Below are positions 29,501-41,500 of a DNA stretch of 64,000 bases, piece after piece (positions within the stretch are counted from its first letter, which is position 1; every line of letters starts with the position of its first letter). Made by a program: the position numbers and the translations under genes. The notes below the pieces were generated by a model. It ran no database searches, was not told where the DNA came from, and worked only from the letters and a program-made list of their open reading frames with translations. The stretch spans positions 192,048,053 to 192,112,052 of the forward strand of contig CM048552.1 of the NCBI GenBank assembly GCA_026413225.1, written 5' to 3'. This DNA is from Otis tarda. Lineage: Eukaryota; Chordata; Aves; Otidiformes; Otididae.

Positions 29501-32500
29501 CAGTAGCCCCTATGGCTGGGGCACCCAGCTGAGATAATTAACTAATTAGCTAACAGATGGGGTTAATTTACCCAAATTAGCCAAAGGGCTATTCCATCCC
29601 ACCTGACATCATGCTCAGTATATAAGTGAGGAGGGTGCTGAGGGGAGCCTCCTGCTACTTGGGAGAAATTAGGTGTGGAGATTTGTTGTAAGCCATTATA
29701 CTGTATTTGTATTCCATCACTGTTTTGTTTTCTTCTGCTATTGCTGTTAAATTTACTTTTTGTTCAATCTCAACCCACGTGGGGTGGTTTTTTTGAGGTT
29801 TTTTTTTTTGTGTGTGGGTTGGTTTTTTTTTGTTTACCAGTTCTCCCTTCTGTCCCACTGGAGGGTGGGGGGGAGGGGTGGTGAAAGAAAGACTGCATAG
29901 TCTGGTCCTAATCGGGGCTGAACTATGACAGCTATAAACCAGCTTCCTATCCGAAGAGCCAGGAGCAGAAGAAAATGCAAACCCCCAAATACCTTATCCT
30001 ATTGAAAGGTTCAGTCAGTAGCTTTAAATCCACTACAAAACAACTTCTTCAATGCTATAGCCAATCTAACAGGATGCAAATTCTTCAACTCAAAATCAGT
30101 TTATAAAACATGAATCATAGAAACAATACAGTCAAATCAAGTTAAATACAGGTGACAAAATGAAACGACAGATGCTTAACAACTGAGAAAATACAGACTA
30201 ACACATATCTCATAGTCTTGCTTTTGTGTTTTGTATGCCAAGGCTTTACTTCATAAATCAGAATTTTACTCACATAAATTTCAGTCTGGTCCTAGCACAA
30301 AAGAACAAGACCTCTTGAAGGACACAGCTAAAACATTTCCAGAGGGAGGAGGGGGCCACAGGAAAAAGTCTGATCCATACTAAGCATTTAGTCTTTCACT
30401 ATCAACAGGAAAATAATTTATGTGCTGTATATTTACTGAAATTGATGGCCTGTGGTAAGTCACACTACACTGTGTTACTTGCTATAGTCTTCAGAGAGCA
30501 CCTTATGAAAAGTCTACTCAGTTTCTTCAGGTATACTAGAAGCTGAATCATAGAATCATAGAATGGTTTGGGTTGGAAGGGACCTTTAAAGGTCATCTAG
30601 TCAAACCCCCTGCAAGAAGCAGGGACATCCCCAACCAGATCAGGTTGCTCAGAGCTTCATCCAGCCTGGCCTTGAACGTTTCCAGGGATGGGGCATCCAC
30701 CACCTCTCTGGGCAACCTGTGCCAGTGCTCTACAACTCGCATTGCATAAAGTATTTTCCTAATATCCAATCTAAATCTACCTCCCTCTATTTTAAAACCA
30801 TTACCCCTCAACCCTGTCACAACAGGCCCTACTGAACAGTCTCTCCCCATCTTTCTTGTAGGCCCCCTCGAGGTACTGGAAGACCGCTATAAGGTCTTCC
30901 CGGAGCCTCCTCTTCTCCAGGCTGAACAGCACCAACTCTCTCAGCCTGTCCTCATAGGAAAGGTGCTCCAGTCCTCTTATTATCTTTGTGGCCCTCCTCT
31001 GGACCCTCTCCAACTGGTCCATGTCCTTCTTATGTTGGCGACTCTAGAGCTAGACGTAGTACTGCAGGGTGGTCTCATGAGTGCAGAGAAGAGGGGGAGA
31101 ACCACCTCCCTTGACCTGTTGACCAGCGCATTGCCGGCTCATGTTGAGCTTCTCGTCCACCGGCACTCCCAAGTCCTTCTCCTCAGGGCTGCTCTCAACC
31201 CATTTTCTGCCCAGCCTGTATTTGTGCCTGGGATTGCCCCGACCCACATGTAGGACCTTGCACTTGGCCTGGTTGAACTTCATGAGGTTGGCACAGGCCC
31301 ACCTCTCCAGCCTGTCAAGGTCCCTCTGGATGGCATCCCTCCCTTCCACCGTGTCGACGGCACCACACAGCTTGGTGTCATCGGCGAACTTGCTGAGGGT
31401 GTACTCTATCCCACTGTCCATGTCACCGACAAAGATGCTGAACAGGGCTGGTCCTAATACCCACCCCTGAGGAACACCTTTCATGACCGGTCTCCACTTG
31501 GACATCGAGCCGCTGACCACCACTCTCTGAATGCGGCCGTCCAGCCAACTCCTTATCCACTGAGTGGTCTGTCCATCAAACCCATGCCTCTCTAGTTTAG
31601 AGAGAAGGATGTCATGCGGGACAGCATCAGAAGCTTTGCACAAGTCCAGTTAGATGACATCAGTTGCTCGTCCCTTGTCCACTGATGCTGTTACCCCGTC
31701 ATAGAAGTCCACCAAATTGGTCAGGCATGATCTGCCCTTGGTGAAGCCATGTTGGCTGTCACCAACCACCTCCTTGCTCTCCATGTGCCTTAGCATGGTT
31801 TCCAGGAGAATCTGCTCCATGACCTTGCCGGGCACAGAGGTGAGGCTGACAGGCCTGTAGTTGCCCGGGTCTTCCTTGTAACCCCAATTTTTAAAAAGGG
31901 TAATGTTCCCTCTCTTCCAGTCATTCGGGACCTCACCAGACCGCCACGACTTCTCTTCATTAATATCCATTTAATCCTACTGTAGTTTCTAAGAAGTATA
32001 AGTAAAGTTAGCCCTTTCCTGAACACACTCAAAAAAAGATGATGACAGCTAGAACCACCCAAAATCCACTTAAGTACACACCTCCTAGATAATTCCCAGA
32101 ACCCTTTTTTGTCATACACAACTTACAAGTTGACTTCTACACTGTAGCCCAAGAGATTCCAGTAGGATCTAGCTAGTTTTCTGAACAAAGAAGTCCAACT
32201 TCCTTCCTTTTTAAATACTGAAGTGTCACAAAACATGCAAAGTTTCAATTTTTCCTCAGTTCATCTGTAGGACACTTCTTTTGACAAAAAGTTATTCACT
32301 AAGGAAAGACAGTCATCACTTGGGCTCTTCAGGCACCACCATTTCTGAATATAGTTCTACAACTGCATCAAAAACATACTAATGTGCTTTCAATAACAGC
32401 AAGTCAACATTTCTGAAATACAACAGAGCCAACTACAAATCAGCAGTCATAACTTTTTCCCCTCTCACTTAGGGCAGCACATTAATTTGAAGCGTTGATA

Positions 32501-35500
32501 CAGCACTACTCTAATTAAAATCTTTCCAAAGGATATATGTATCTTTTCTATTAAGTTCTACTTGTATTGACCATATATAAAAGACCTGTGTATAAATACA
32601 TATGACATTAAAGCTTTTAGATTGCTAAAGAAGATACAAGTAACAGGAACATATTTGCTACAGCTATTCCCTCAAAGAAATCTAAATATCTGAACATATA
32701 CATCCAATAAATCACAATTACAAAAAAAAAGGCCATTATTAAGTCTTACCTTATGTGCTGGTACTAGATTAACTAATACTGTATCCAAAAGTTCCTGCGA
32801 CACAGTATCTCCCTCACAAATGATAGAGCTCATTAGATCAACCATGTGCATGTGTACTTTTTGGTTATGACCATTGCTGAAATTAAAAACAAGAATTCTT
32901 AGTGTATTATTCATATTAAGTAAAAACTTCCATTCAGAGTCCTCCCTATGGTGATGCCAAACAACAAGGAATATAATAATCAAATTGCAAGTTTTCTTTG
33001 AAGTCAAAACACAAGTTTCTCGGCTGCACATACGACTTTCCAAAACACTCTTGAATCTCCCACTCTCTTCATTTACTATGTAGTAAAAGAGTATGAGGAC
33101 TGTCTCTGTCCCTACAATGAAAAGATAGTGTATTAGAACATGCGTGCCCTCTACTGAACACTGGTGAGACTTCATCTGGAGTGCTGCGTCCAGTTCTGGG
33201 TTTCCCAGCACAAGACAGACATGAACATCCTGGAGTCAGTCCAGCAAAAGGCCACAAAGATGATTAAAGGACTGGAGCAGCCCTCATACAAGGAGAGGCC
33301 GAGAGCGCTGACATGTCTTTTTAGCCTCAAGAAGAGATGGCTTAGGGAGGAACTTATTATGTTTAAGTACTTGATGTTGGGAGTAAAGACGACAGGGTAA
33401 GACTCTTCTCAGTGGTGTTCAGTGACAGGACAAGAGGTGATAGGCACAGGTGAAATACAGGATATATCATTTAAACATAAGAAAGAGAAACTTCTTAAAA
33501 GTAAGGGTGATTGAGCACTAGAAGGTTGCCCAGAGAGGCCGTGGAGATACTCAAAACCCAACTGGCTACAGTTCTGGGCAATCTGCTCTAGCTGACCCTG
33601 GTTTAGCACAAGGGACAGACTAGACTATCTCTAGTCTAGTGTCCACTATTTTCTGACTCACATTTTTATGGAAATAATCCTCCAAATTCCTTAGAATTGC
33701 ATATTACATCATTCAATTTCAAGAACAGAATAAAAACAAACAATAAAAGACAAACTAAGTTTCTTAGAAAAAAGAAAAGATCATCTGCAGTTTGTCTTGT
33801 TTAATTAAAGCAGGCAAAATCGAAAGCTTGTTATATTTATACTGCTACATTTAGTTAAACTGAATTACAAAACTAAGCTCTTTAATGCTAGAAGTCACAC
33901 AATAGACTGAACATCTAGGTTAGAAACATCTGACCTCAACCATGCAATAATATGTTGTAACTGACGGTGACAACACTTACTTTATTACTGAAAACAGTGT
34001 TCTGTACAATTGTGTAAAAATCTCATTGCTGTCTTCTAATTCAAAGCATATGTTATAAGACTTGACCCAAGCAATATTCTGTGTTGAATAGGAAAAAAAA
34101 AGTAGTTAATACAAGATTAAGTTGAAAAATTACATTTAACAGTTATTATGAAACAGGTTATAAATTTTACCTCAAGCAAATAAAAATACCGATTAAACTG
34201 GGGGCTTTTTGTATCTTCTAAACCTTTAAGTTGCCTTGTTATGAACATAAATATATCCTGAAAAGAAAGAAGTGATAGTTAATTAATTAATTACAATGAA
34301 ACTTTCAAAATTAAAATAATTACATTGTTAAATAACTAGTATTATTCATTACTACAAAATATGCAGCAATGACACTCTATTTCACTGTACAAAAGATGAT
34401 CTAGAAAAACATCAAGGAGAATGTCAAGGAGTAATTTTAAAATGCTTCATGTTTCTTTAAAGGGTTGAGAATGTAATTCGTTTACTAAGGAAACAAAAGT
34501 TTTTCTTTTCTAAAGAAAAACATTCAACTTGACAAACAGAGCTGAAACTGGCTGACATGCTGCAGAAGTCAAAAGATTATTTGAAAGGACAAAGTATTTT
34601 ACGTTTTTACTTTACAGTGAAATAGGTTTCAACAGAAGGGGAAAAAAAGCAGTAGGCAACTGCAACTTTTCCAAGAGTACTATTATGTTTACACTGTATT
34701 GTTTGTACATTTCTCAGTCATCATGCTACTGACACAAATCATGTCTCTTACAAAAACCTATAAACCAAGTTTCTCCTGCTTCCTTTATCAACTTTCAGCA
34801 GCAGAAGACTTCAGAAAAAGTCTCACGCATAATAAATTAACGCAGGTTATAATGAACAGTCAATGGAAACACACAGGAAGGTGTCTTTGAAATGCTTTTT
34901 ACAATCAGATAATTAACAGCTGCAAGTTCACAACTACCATATTAAATCAAAAGATTCAGAAGTACGTATCACCAGAAACAGCGTTTACAGCCTCAACTGC
35001 ATCTGTAATATTTCATCTAACAATCTAGGTATAAATCAAATAAATTCCAAAATGTATAAAGTTGCCATAATAAATACAAGAAAGCCTTACAGTTAACTCT
35101 GAAAAAACACTAACCTAGAAATAGTCTAGAAAGCTTTCCTATAACATTTTTCAACTATTATTTCCCCTCACCCCACCAAGAATAACATGATGGACAAATT
35201 ATGAAAATGGGGTTTCCTTTTTTCTAATGCTACAACCATAAAATCCAGCCGTAATCATTAAGTTGAGCGCTTACTGTGGTTCTAGGTAAAAACAAGAATT
35301 AGATTACACATGACATCATCATCTCTTGGCAAAAAAGCACAGCAAGCGCGTTGTTCAGAGATACAGCTACATTAGTTTTTGAATTTGGATCAAGGTTGTG
35401 CCTTTGAAGAGTTAAGTAGGGATGATCAGAAGACCACTGCTTGGTTCACACTTCAGTTACAGAGTACATGAACTAGACTCTGCAGTTGAAATTAAACCCG

Positions 35501-38500
35501 GAGACAAAGTTCAAAGGACACATCTAATGGACTCCAATCACTAAGAACATTCAGTCCACAGACAAAAGCCAGTATGAAGAATTCCCCCTTAAAAACTAAG
35601 GCCTGAACCCCTAGCAGGCCATCAGCTCACCCAAAATTAGTTCCATCATCTCAAAAACTGACACTAAAAGGTGCTGTGAAGTCTAGAAGACATACAAACT
35701 GAGTATCAACAAAGGATAAGATTCAGTTAAAGGAGAAAGGGAGCATCTGAAAGAATGACCGATACCAAATGCAAGGCCTACTTCATCTTAGAACTCATGC
35801 CCTAGCTATAATTATTCTGTTAAACTTTACTTGTGCAGATGACTCTCCATCAGTTCATTTAACAAAGTATCTTTACTTTTTATTCTGCAGATCAGTATGC
35901 AACACTTATTTCACTCAGTGTGATTCAAAGACCCTACTGAGACCAAAACGAGTCTTCCTAGTTTTTATAAAGTACACATCACTGTATTCTAACTGAATAC
36001 ATACACTAGTGAACAGTATACACGTACAATACGTCTAGCATCTGAATGCTTCACAAAATCATAATGGCATCATTTGAGAAAGTAATAATTTACTCATAAT
36101 GATTTATTTTTTCCTGTTCCTGTTTTAAATGAAACAATACAGACTAAATTCAAGAGTGCTCACTAATTTTTAATATCTAGTGTAACATGACCCAGTTTTG
36201 CCCTTTTTTGAGCATAAAGAATATATTATTTCAATGTGCATTTATAAACACAGAATAAAATAAACCTTGGCTGCAGCTAAGAAATTGCAACACTTTCACA
36301 AATTGGACAACTTGTTTTCACATCAGACTCCATAAGCAAGTCTACATTAGAACCCAGACTCTAAAAACAAAAGTGCTTATACTTCAAGTTGAGGAAGAAC
36401 ATTGAATGTTTTTTTGTGGATTACTGTCTCGATACCAATTAACCACATAATGGCTTCAGTAAGCATCAGAACCATGGCTTTCACTACAGAACACCTTCAG
36501 ATAGTTGAAGTTCTGCTACCATATACACCCTTAAACATCTCCATTTCAGCCGAGTCAGGCAGACAGCCCAAGTGGTTTTCTTTAACACAAACCAGTGATT
36601 AGAACATCTTCCACTCAAAAAATCAGGTTTGAGCTCTAGGCTTTCCCCAGACTGAGGTGGACTTAATTTAGAAGTTTCCAGATCCCAGAACATCAATCCT
36701 GCTCCAGTTCTACTATTCCTAACACTTTCCATCCCTGTTGTCAAAGCTTTTTCAACACTCAGCGAGGAGCTTAAGATTTGTACTGAGGATACATGTCTCC
36801 CACAGCATTCTCCTAGAGAAGCTGGTGGGTCATGGCTTGGACAGGTGTACTTTGTGACGGGTTAAAAGCTGGCTGGATGGCCAAGCCCAGAGAGTTGTGG
36901 TGAACAGAGTTAAATCCTGTTAGCAGCCGGTCACAAGCGGTGTTCCCCAGGGCTCTGTCTTGGGGTCAGTCTTGTTTAATATCTTTATCAATGATCTGGA
37001 TGAGGGGATTGAGTACTCCCTCAGTAAGTTTGCAGATGACACCAAACTGAGTAGGAGTGCCCATCTGCCTGAGGGTAGAATAGCTCTGCAGAAGGATCTG
37101 GACAGGCTGGACTGATTGGCCAAGGTGAACTGCACGAGGTTCAACAAGGCCAAGTGCTGAGTCCTGGACTTTGGTCACAACAACCCCATGCCAACGCTAC
37201 AGGCTTGGGGAAGAGTGGCTGCAAAGCTGCCTGGCAGAAAGGGACCTTGGCGGTGTTGGCAGACAGCCAGCTGAACATGAGCAAGCAGTATGTCCAGGTG
37301 GCCAAGAAGACCAACAACATTCTGGCTTGTATCAGGAACAGTGTGGCCAGCAGCAGTAGGGAAGTGATTGCGCCCCTGTACTCAGCACTGGTGAGGCCAT
37401 ATCCCAAATACCGTGTGCAGTTATGGGCCCGTCAGTACAAGAAGGACATTGAGTTGCTGGAGTGCGTCCAGAGAAGAGCAACAGTGACGGGTCTGGAGAA
37501 CAAGTTTTATGAGGAGCGGCTGAGGGAACAGAGATTGTTTAGTCTAGAGAAGAGGAGGCTGAGGGGAGACCTTATTGCTCTCTACAGCTACACAAAAGGC
37601 CGTTGTAGTGGGGTGGGTCTTGGTCTCTTCTATTGTCCTATCACTAGTTACCCAGGGGGAAATGGCCTCAAGTTGCAACAGGGGAGGTTTAGATTGAATA
37701 TTAGGAAAAATTTCTTCACTGAAAGAGTGGTCAAGCATTGGAACAGGCTGCTCAAGGAAGTGGTGGAGTCACCATCTCTGGAGGCGTGCAAAAAATGTGT
37801 TGATGTGGCACTTAGGACATGGTTTAGTGGACTTGGTGATGTTAGGTTGATGGTTGGACTTTATGATCTTGGAGGTCTTTTCCAACCTTAAAGATTCTAT
37901 GATTCTATCTACAAAAAAAGGGAAGCCTGAAATTCTGATCCCTTCTCTCAATATCTCACTTGCAGTTAGAGAGATTCAAAGAGTTTGAAGTAAAGGTAAA
38001 AACTTAAGTCTTCCTTTCTCAATAAATTAACCTTTTCAGCACTTATCTCTAACATCTTCAGTTTTGCTGCTAAACATACTAGAAGAAACTCAAAGCTGCA
38101 GTATGGATATGGTATTAAATACTGGGTAAAAGTACTGTCAAGATACAACCCAAGAGGAAGCATTGTCCTGCAACCACAAGAGTAGCATTCGGTAGAAACA
38201 GGTTTGCAAAAACCTACCTCAATAGCCCTAGGCAAATATCTCTATTGTTTGTCCTTTCTTTATTTCTCAAAATGTGTTTAGAAATCTGCATGCAGAAACT
38301 GAATTCTAACATCTGCACAGGTTACAGAACTGAATGCTGACAGTAGAAGTTCCTAGTCTGTTCAGAGCTCTACCCAAGTAGTAGCAGCATGCTTACATCG
38401 CAAGTACGAGATCAGTAATGTAAAACTTCCAATATTTAAATTCTATAAGGACAAACAGTGTCATTTATTAGCCCAACTCAGAAAAAGAGGAAAAAAGCCT

Positions 38501-41500
38501 CTAAGACTAACAAGCAAAGGAAAACATACACTCAAAAGTGGAATCAGAAATCAGGATGCCTCAAAATCAGATTTAAATATCACAGAGTAGAGAAAGCTAA
38601 CGTCCGTCTCCAGTTGAAGATGGTGTAATAGGTAAGTAAGATAACTAGATAGTGTGTAATCAGAGGTGCAACAATTCAAAACTAAAAAAAAAAAAATAGA
38701 GCCAACAATTTTCTAGGTGTCTCTCCACTATGTCTAACAACAAAGGACATACTATAGCTGAAACCGTACTGTTTGCCCTACTTATAGAGCACTTCTGATG
38801 CAACCATTATACCAGAAATTGAGTGATTTCTTCCACTGTAATAGATACACCTTCCACAACAATCATCTTTTTATCCTACTGTGGGAAAAATAAACAAACT
38901 ACAAACCAAACCAAGCCCACATACACTCTTAAATCAGGGAGACAAAAAAGTATGCTTTTTCAGTGTTATTTTCCCCTGCAAGATTTTCTGGAAGACTCAG
39001 TTCATCACTCCAGATTCAGAATGCGTAGGAGAAGTAGTTTGATTTTGTAAGTTGAAAAGAAAGATAGATTTCTATTTTTAAAAAGTAAAAAAGCAAAACA
39101 CAAAACAATATAAAATTCCATTTTTTTGAACAAATAGGGCAGATCCATAATGCCTTTTCAAACCTGTCATTTCTCTATCAAGCATCTCCATCTAGTGGGA
39201 TCAGTGATGTTTGTAATTGCAGACTTTTCCAATTCACACCAGAAATAATAATCCTCTGCATAAAAATACGTATTCTTTGTTTTAATGAAGCCTTTATCTA
39301 TAAAAATACAATAATCACCTCTTGGTAGTTTAATTGGAAAAAGCAGTGGTATTTTCCCAGGTGAAGGAATTGGCTGTCTTGCAACAGATTATGATAAAAT
39401 CTATAGACATACCAATATTTCTGAAGTAACAGACCACTTTCTGCAAATCCCAATGCGAGTTCAATAAAATATTTATTTTCAATATAAATCCAAAACTCTA
39501 CAAGTCATTGAAAGATGGAGTACAAATCACTTCATCTGATGAACATCTGACCTGACCAAACATCCCTATCCCAGAATCAAGTGAAAACCTTGCATTGCTT
39601 AGGCTGAACCAGAAACAAAGGGAGGGAAAAAAAAAAATAAAGTTACAATCAATTATATCAATCATTCAATTTAAAAACCTAGCATGGAAAGGAAAAAAAC
39701 TTAATTCAATTTACCTTTAGTTTATCTGGTGAAGTGTATGGAGCTTCAGGGGCATAAATTCTGAAAATATCAGCAAGACAACATGCTACCAACAAACGTA
39801 CATCCTTATCAGGATGTTTGAGGAAAAAATCTGAAGCAAGATGTAAAGCAAGATTTAGGTAGAGCTCCTTTTCTTCTTCAGAGTCTTGGTCCATATCCAT
39901 GAAAGTTTTCACAACCATCTAAAAAGAGAGACAGATATCAGTACATAAAATGAAGTACTCTGTGTAACGGGGTCCTTACTGAAAGTTCCTTTTCTGGTTT
40001 TGTGCAACTTCTATCAGAAGCATTATAAGCAATGCAGTAGGACTTATTTGAGTAACCAGCGCCTTATTTTTCAGGGTACAGGAAGGTTCAAGTCAAGTCC
40101 TCTATCAATTGTCCCAGCATACAGCCTCAGCAAGGTTATGTAAATACTGGCTGTAGTACTTCACATGTGGGTTTTTTGAGAAACCATACAATCAAGTTGG
40201 CCAATTCAAAAAATACAACAGCATTCACTGTTACAGTCATTCACTGAAAAATTTACAAAAGAGCAAAATTTGATTCAAAGTGTTTATTTCTCCCTAAAGT
40301 ATTTAGGGTTACAATTTATTCTCCCTCTATTCTATTTCAATTTCAGGTTTTTTTTCCTATTACTGCTCTGAGTACAAGTTTATCCCCTGTGCTACCCAGA
40401 AGCAGAGCACACACTTTCAGCAGAAGCATAATACAAATCCAGTGCAGCCCAGCAGCATAAATGTTGTCCAACAGGACTAAAACACCAATTAGTATCATTG
40501 GGATCCAGTATACCGAAGTTATGGAAGAAAAACAAAACAAAACAAAAGAGAGAGACTGATACACCAAGAAGTCAAGACTCTAAACAGAACAAAAGCAAGA
40601 AAAGCCAACTCACCAACTGCTAGTTGGTGAGAATTCTTATATTTTAAAAAAAGTGTTTGGAGGAGAAAAAAAAAAATTGAAAAAACTAATTATGCTTTTC
40701 TCCAATTTCTTATTTGAATCAGACAGGCAGAGTTATTTTAAGGAGTTTAACTGTCATTAAAATTAACAAAATTGTAATAAAAACTTAATTATACAATCCT
40801 GAGAGTTAAAGTCAAAATTTCCATCTATTTCACCAGTGCAGGAAGAGATACTTTTCAAGAATAATGATGTCAGTGAAATTCCTCAAACCCACCCCACCTC
40901 CCCCAAAAAACAACCTCAAATAACAAAAACCCCACCAACATAACCCACAACCCTAAAACACTACAAATTATTTTACTTTGCTATAGTTTGGCTTGGGTTT
41001 GTTGTTTTTTTTTCCTCCCCAAGAAGTTTACTATAATTGGTCAGGTAGCAATAAATCCTACTTTAAAAAAGGAAGGACTTCTGCATTAGGATCACAGCAG
41101 CTGTAAAGTTTTCAAGCATATGAGAATCCTTTACTAAAGGACACAGAAGATTAGTAGTTTATGCACACATATAATTTCAATTGAAAGGAAAAAGTCCTCC
41201 CCAATCAGACACAAGATGAACCATCTGAGGTGTGCTGGTACACTTACCCAATTAAAGTAATCTAAAAAACAGAATTGTTTTCACTTCTATGCAAAGTAGT
41301 TCAATTTATATAATTAACAAGATAATTAATAAATATTTAGGTGTCATAATAGTTCTTGCAACAAGTATGTTTTTTGGCTGCTCTAGAAGTGAACCTTCGG
41401 TATCTCTTTGAGAACATGAACTTACATACTGGTCAGGACAACAACAACGAAAAAAAACCAATCAGTCATCTTGTCTCCACAGCAATCTGTCACAGTATTT

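Larger units (their letters stand above)
21657..32749 (-). other. PDS5B: intron 6, 11.1 kb, repeat-rich
   Basis: It contains a perfect hairpin at 22896-22939, a plus-strand CR1 at about 24000-26120, an inverted repeat pair at 26378-26595 and 28167-28340, a solo LTR at 29441-29930 and a minus-strand CR1 at 30546-31954. The remaining stretches (21657-22895, 22940-24000, 26600-28166, 28341-29435, 29936-30545, 31955-32749) show no gene or known repeat. Confidence 0.8.

Noticed and set aside
24000-31954. Possibility that the CR1 pair and the inner inverted repeat form one large palindrome
   Set aside because: Distances are not symmetrical: 258 bp between the left CR1 end and the left arm, but 2206 bp between the right arm and the right CR1. 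The LTR accounts for only about 500 bp of that.
32672-33211. 179-codon minus-strand open frame
   Set aside because: Only 32750-32876 is coding (PDS5B exon 6). The rest is intron read-through on either side.
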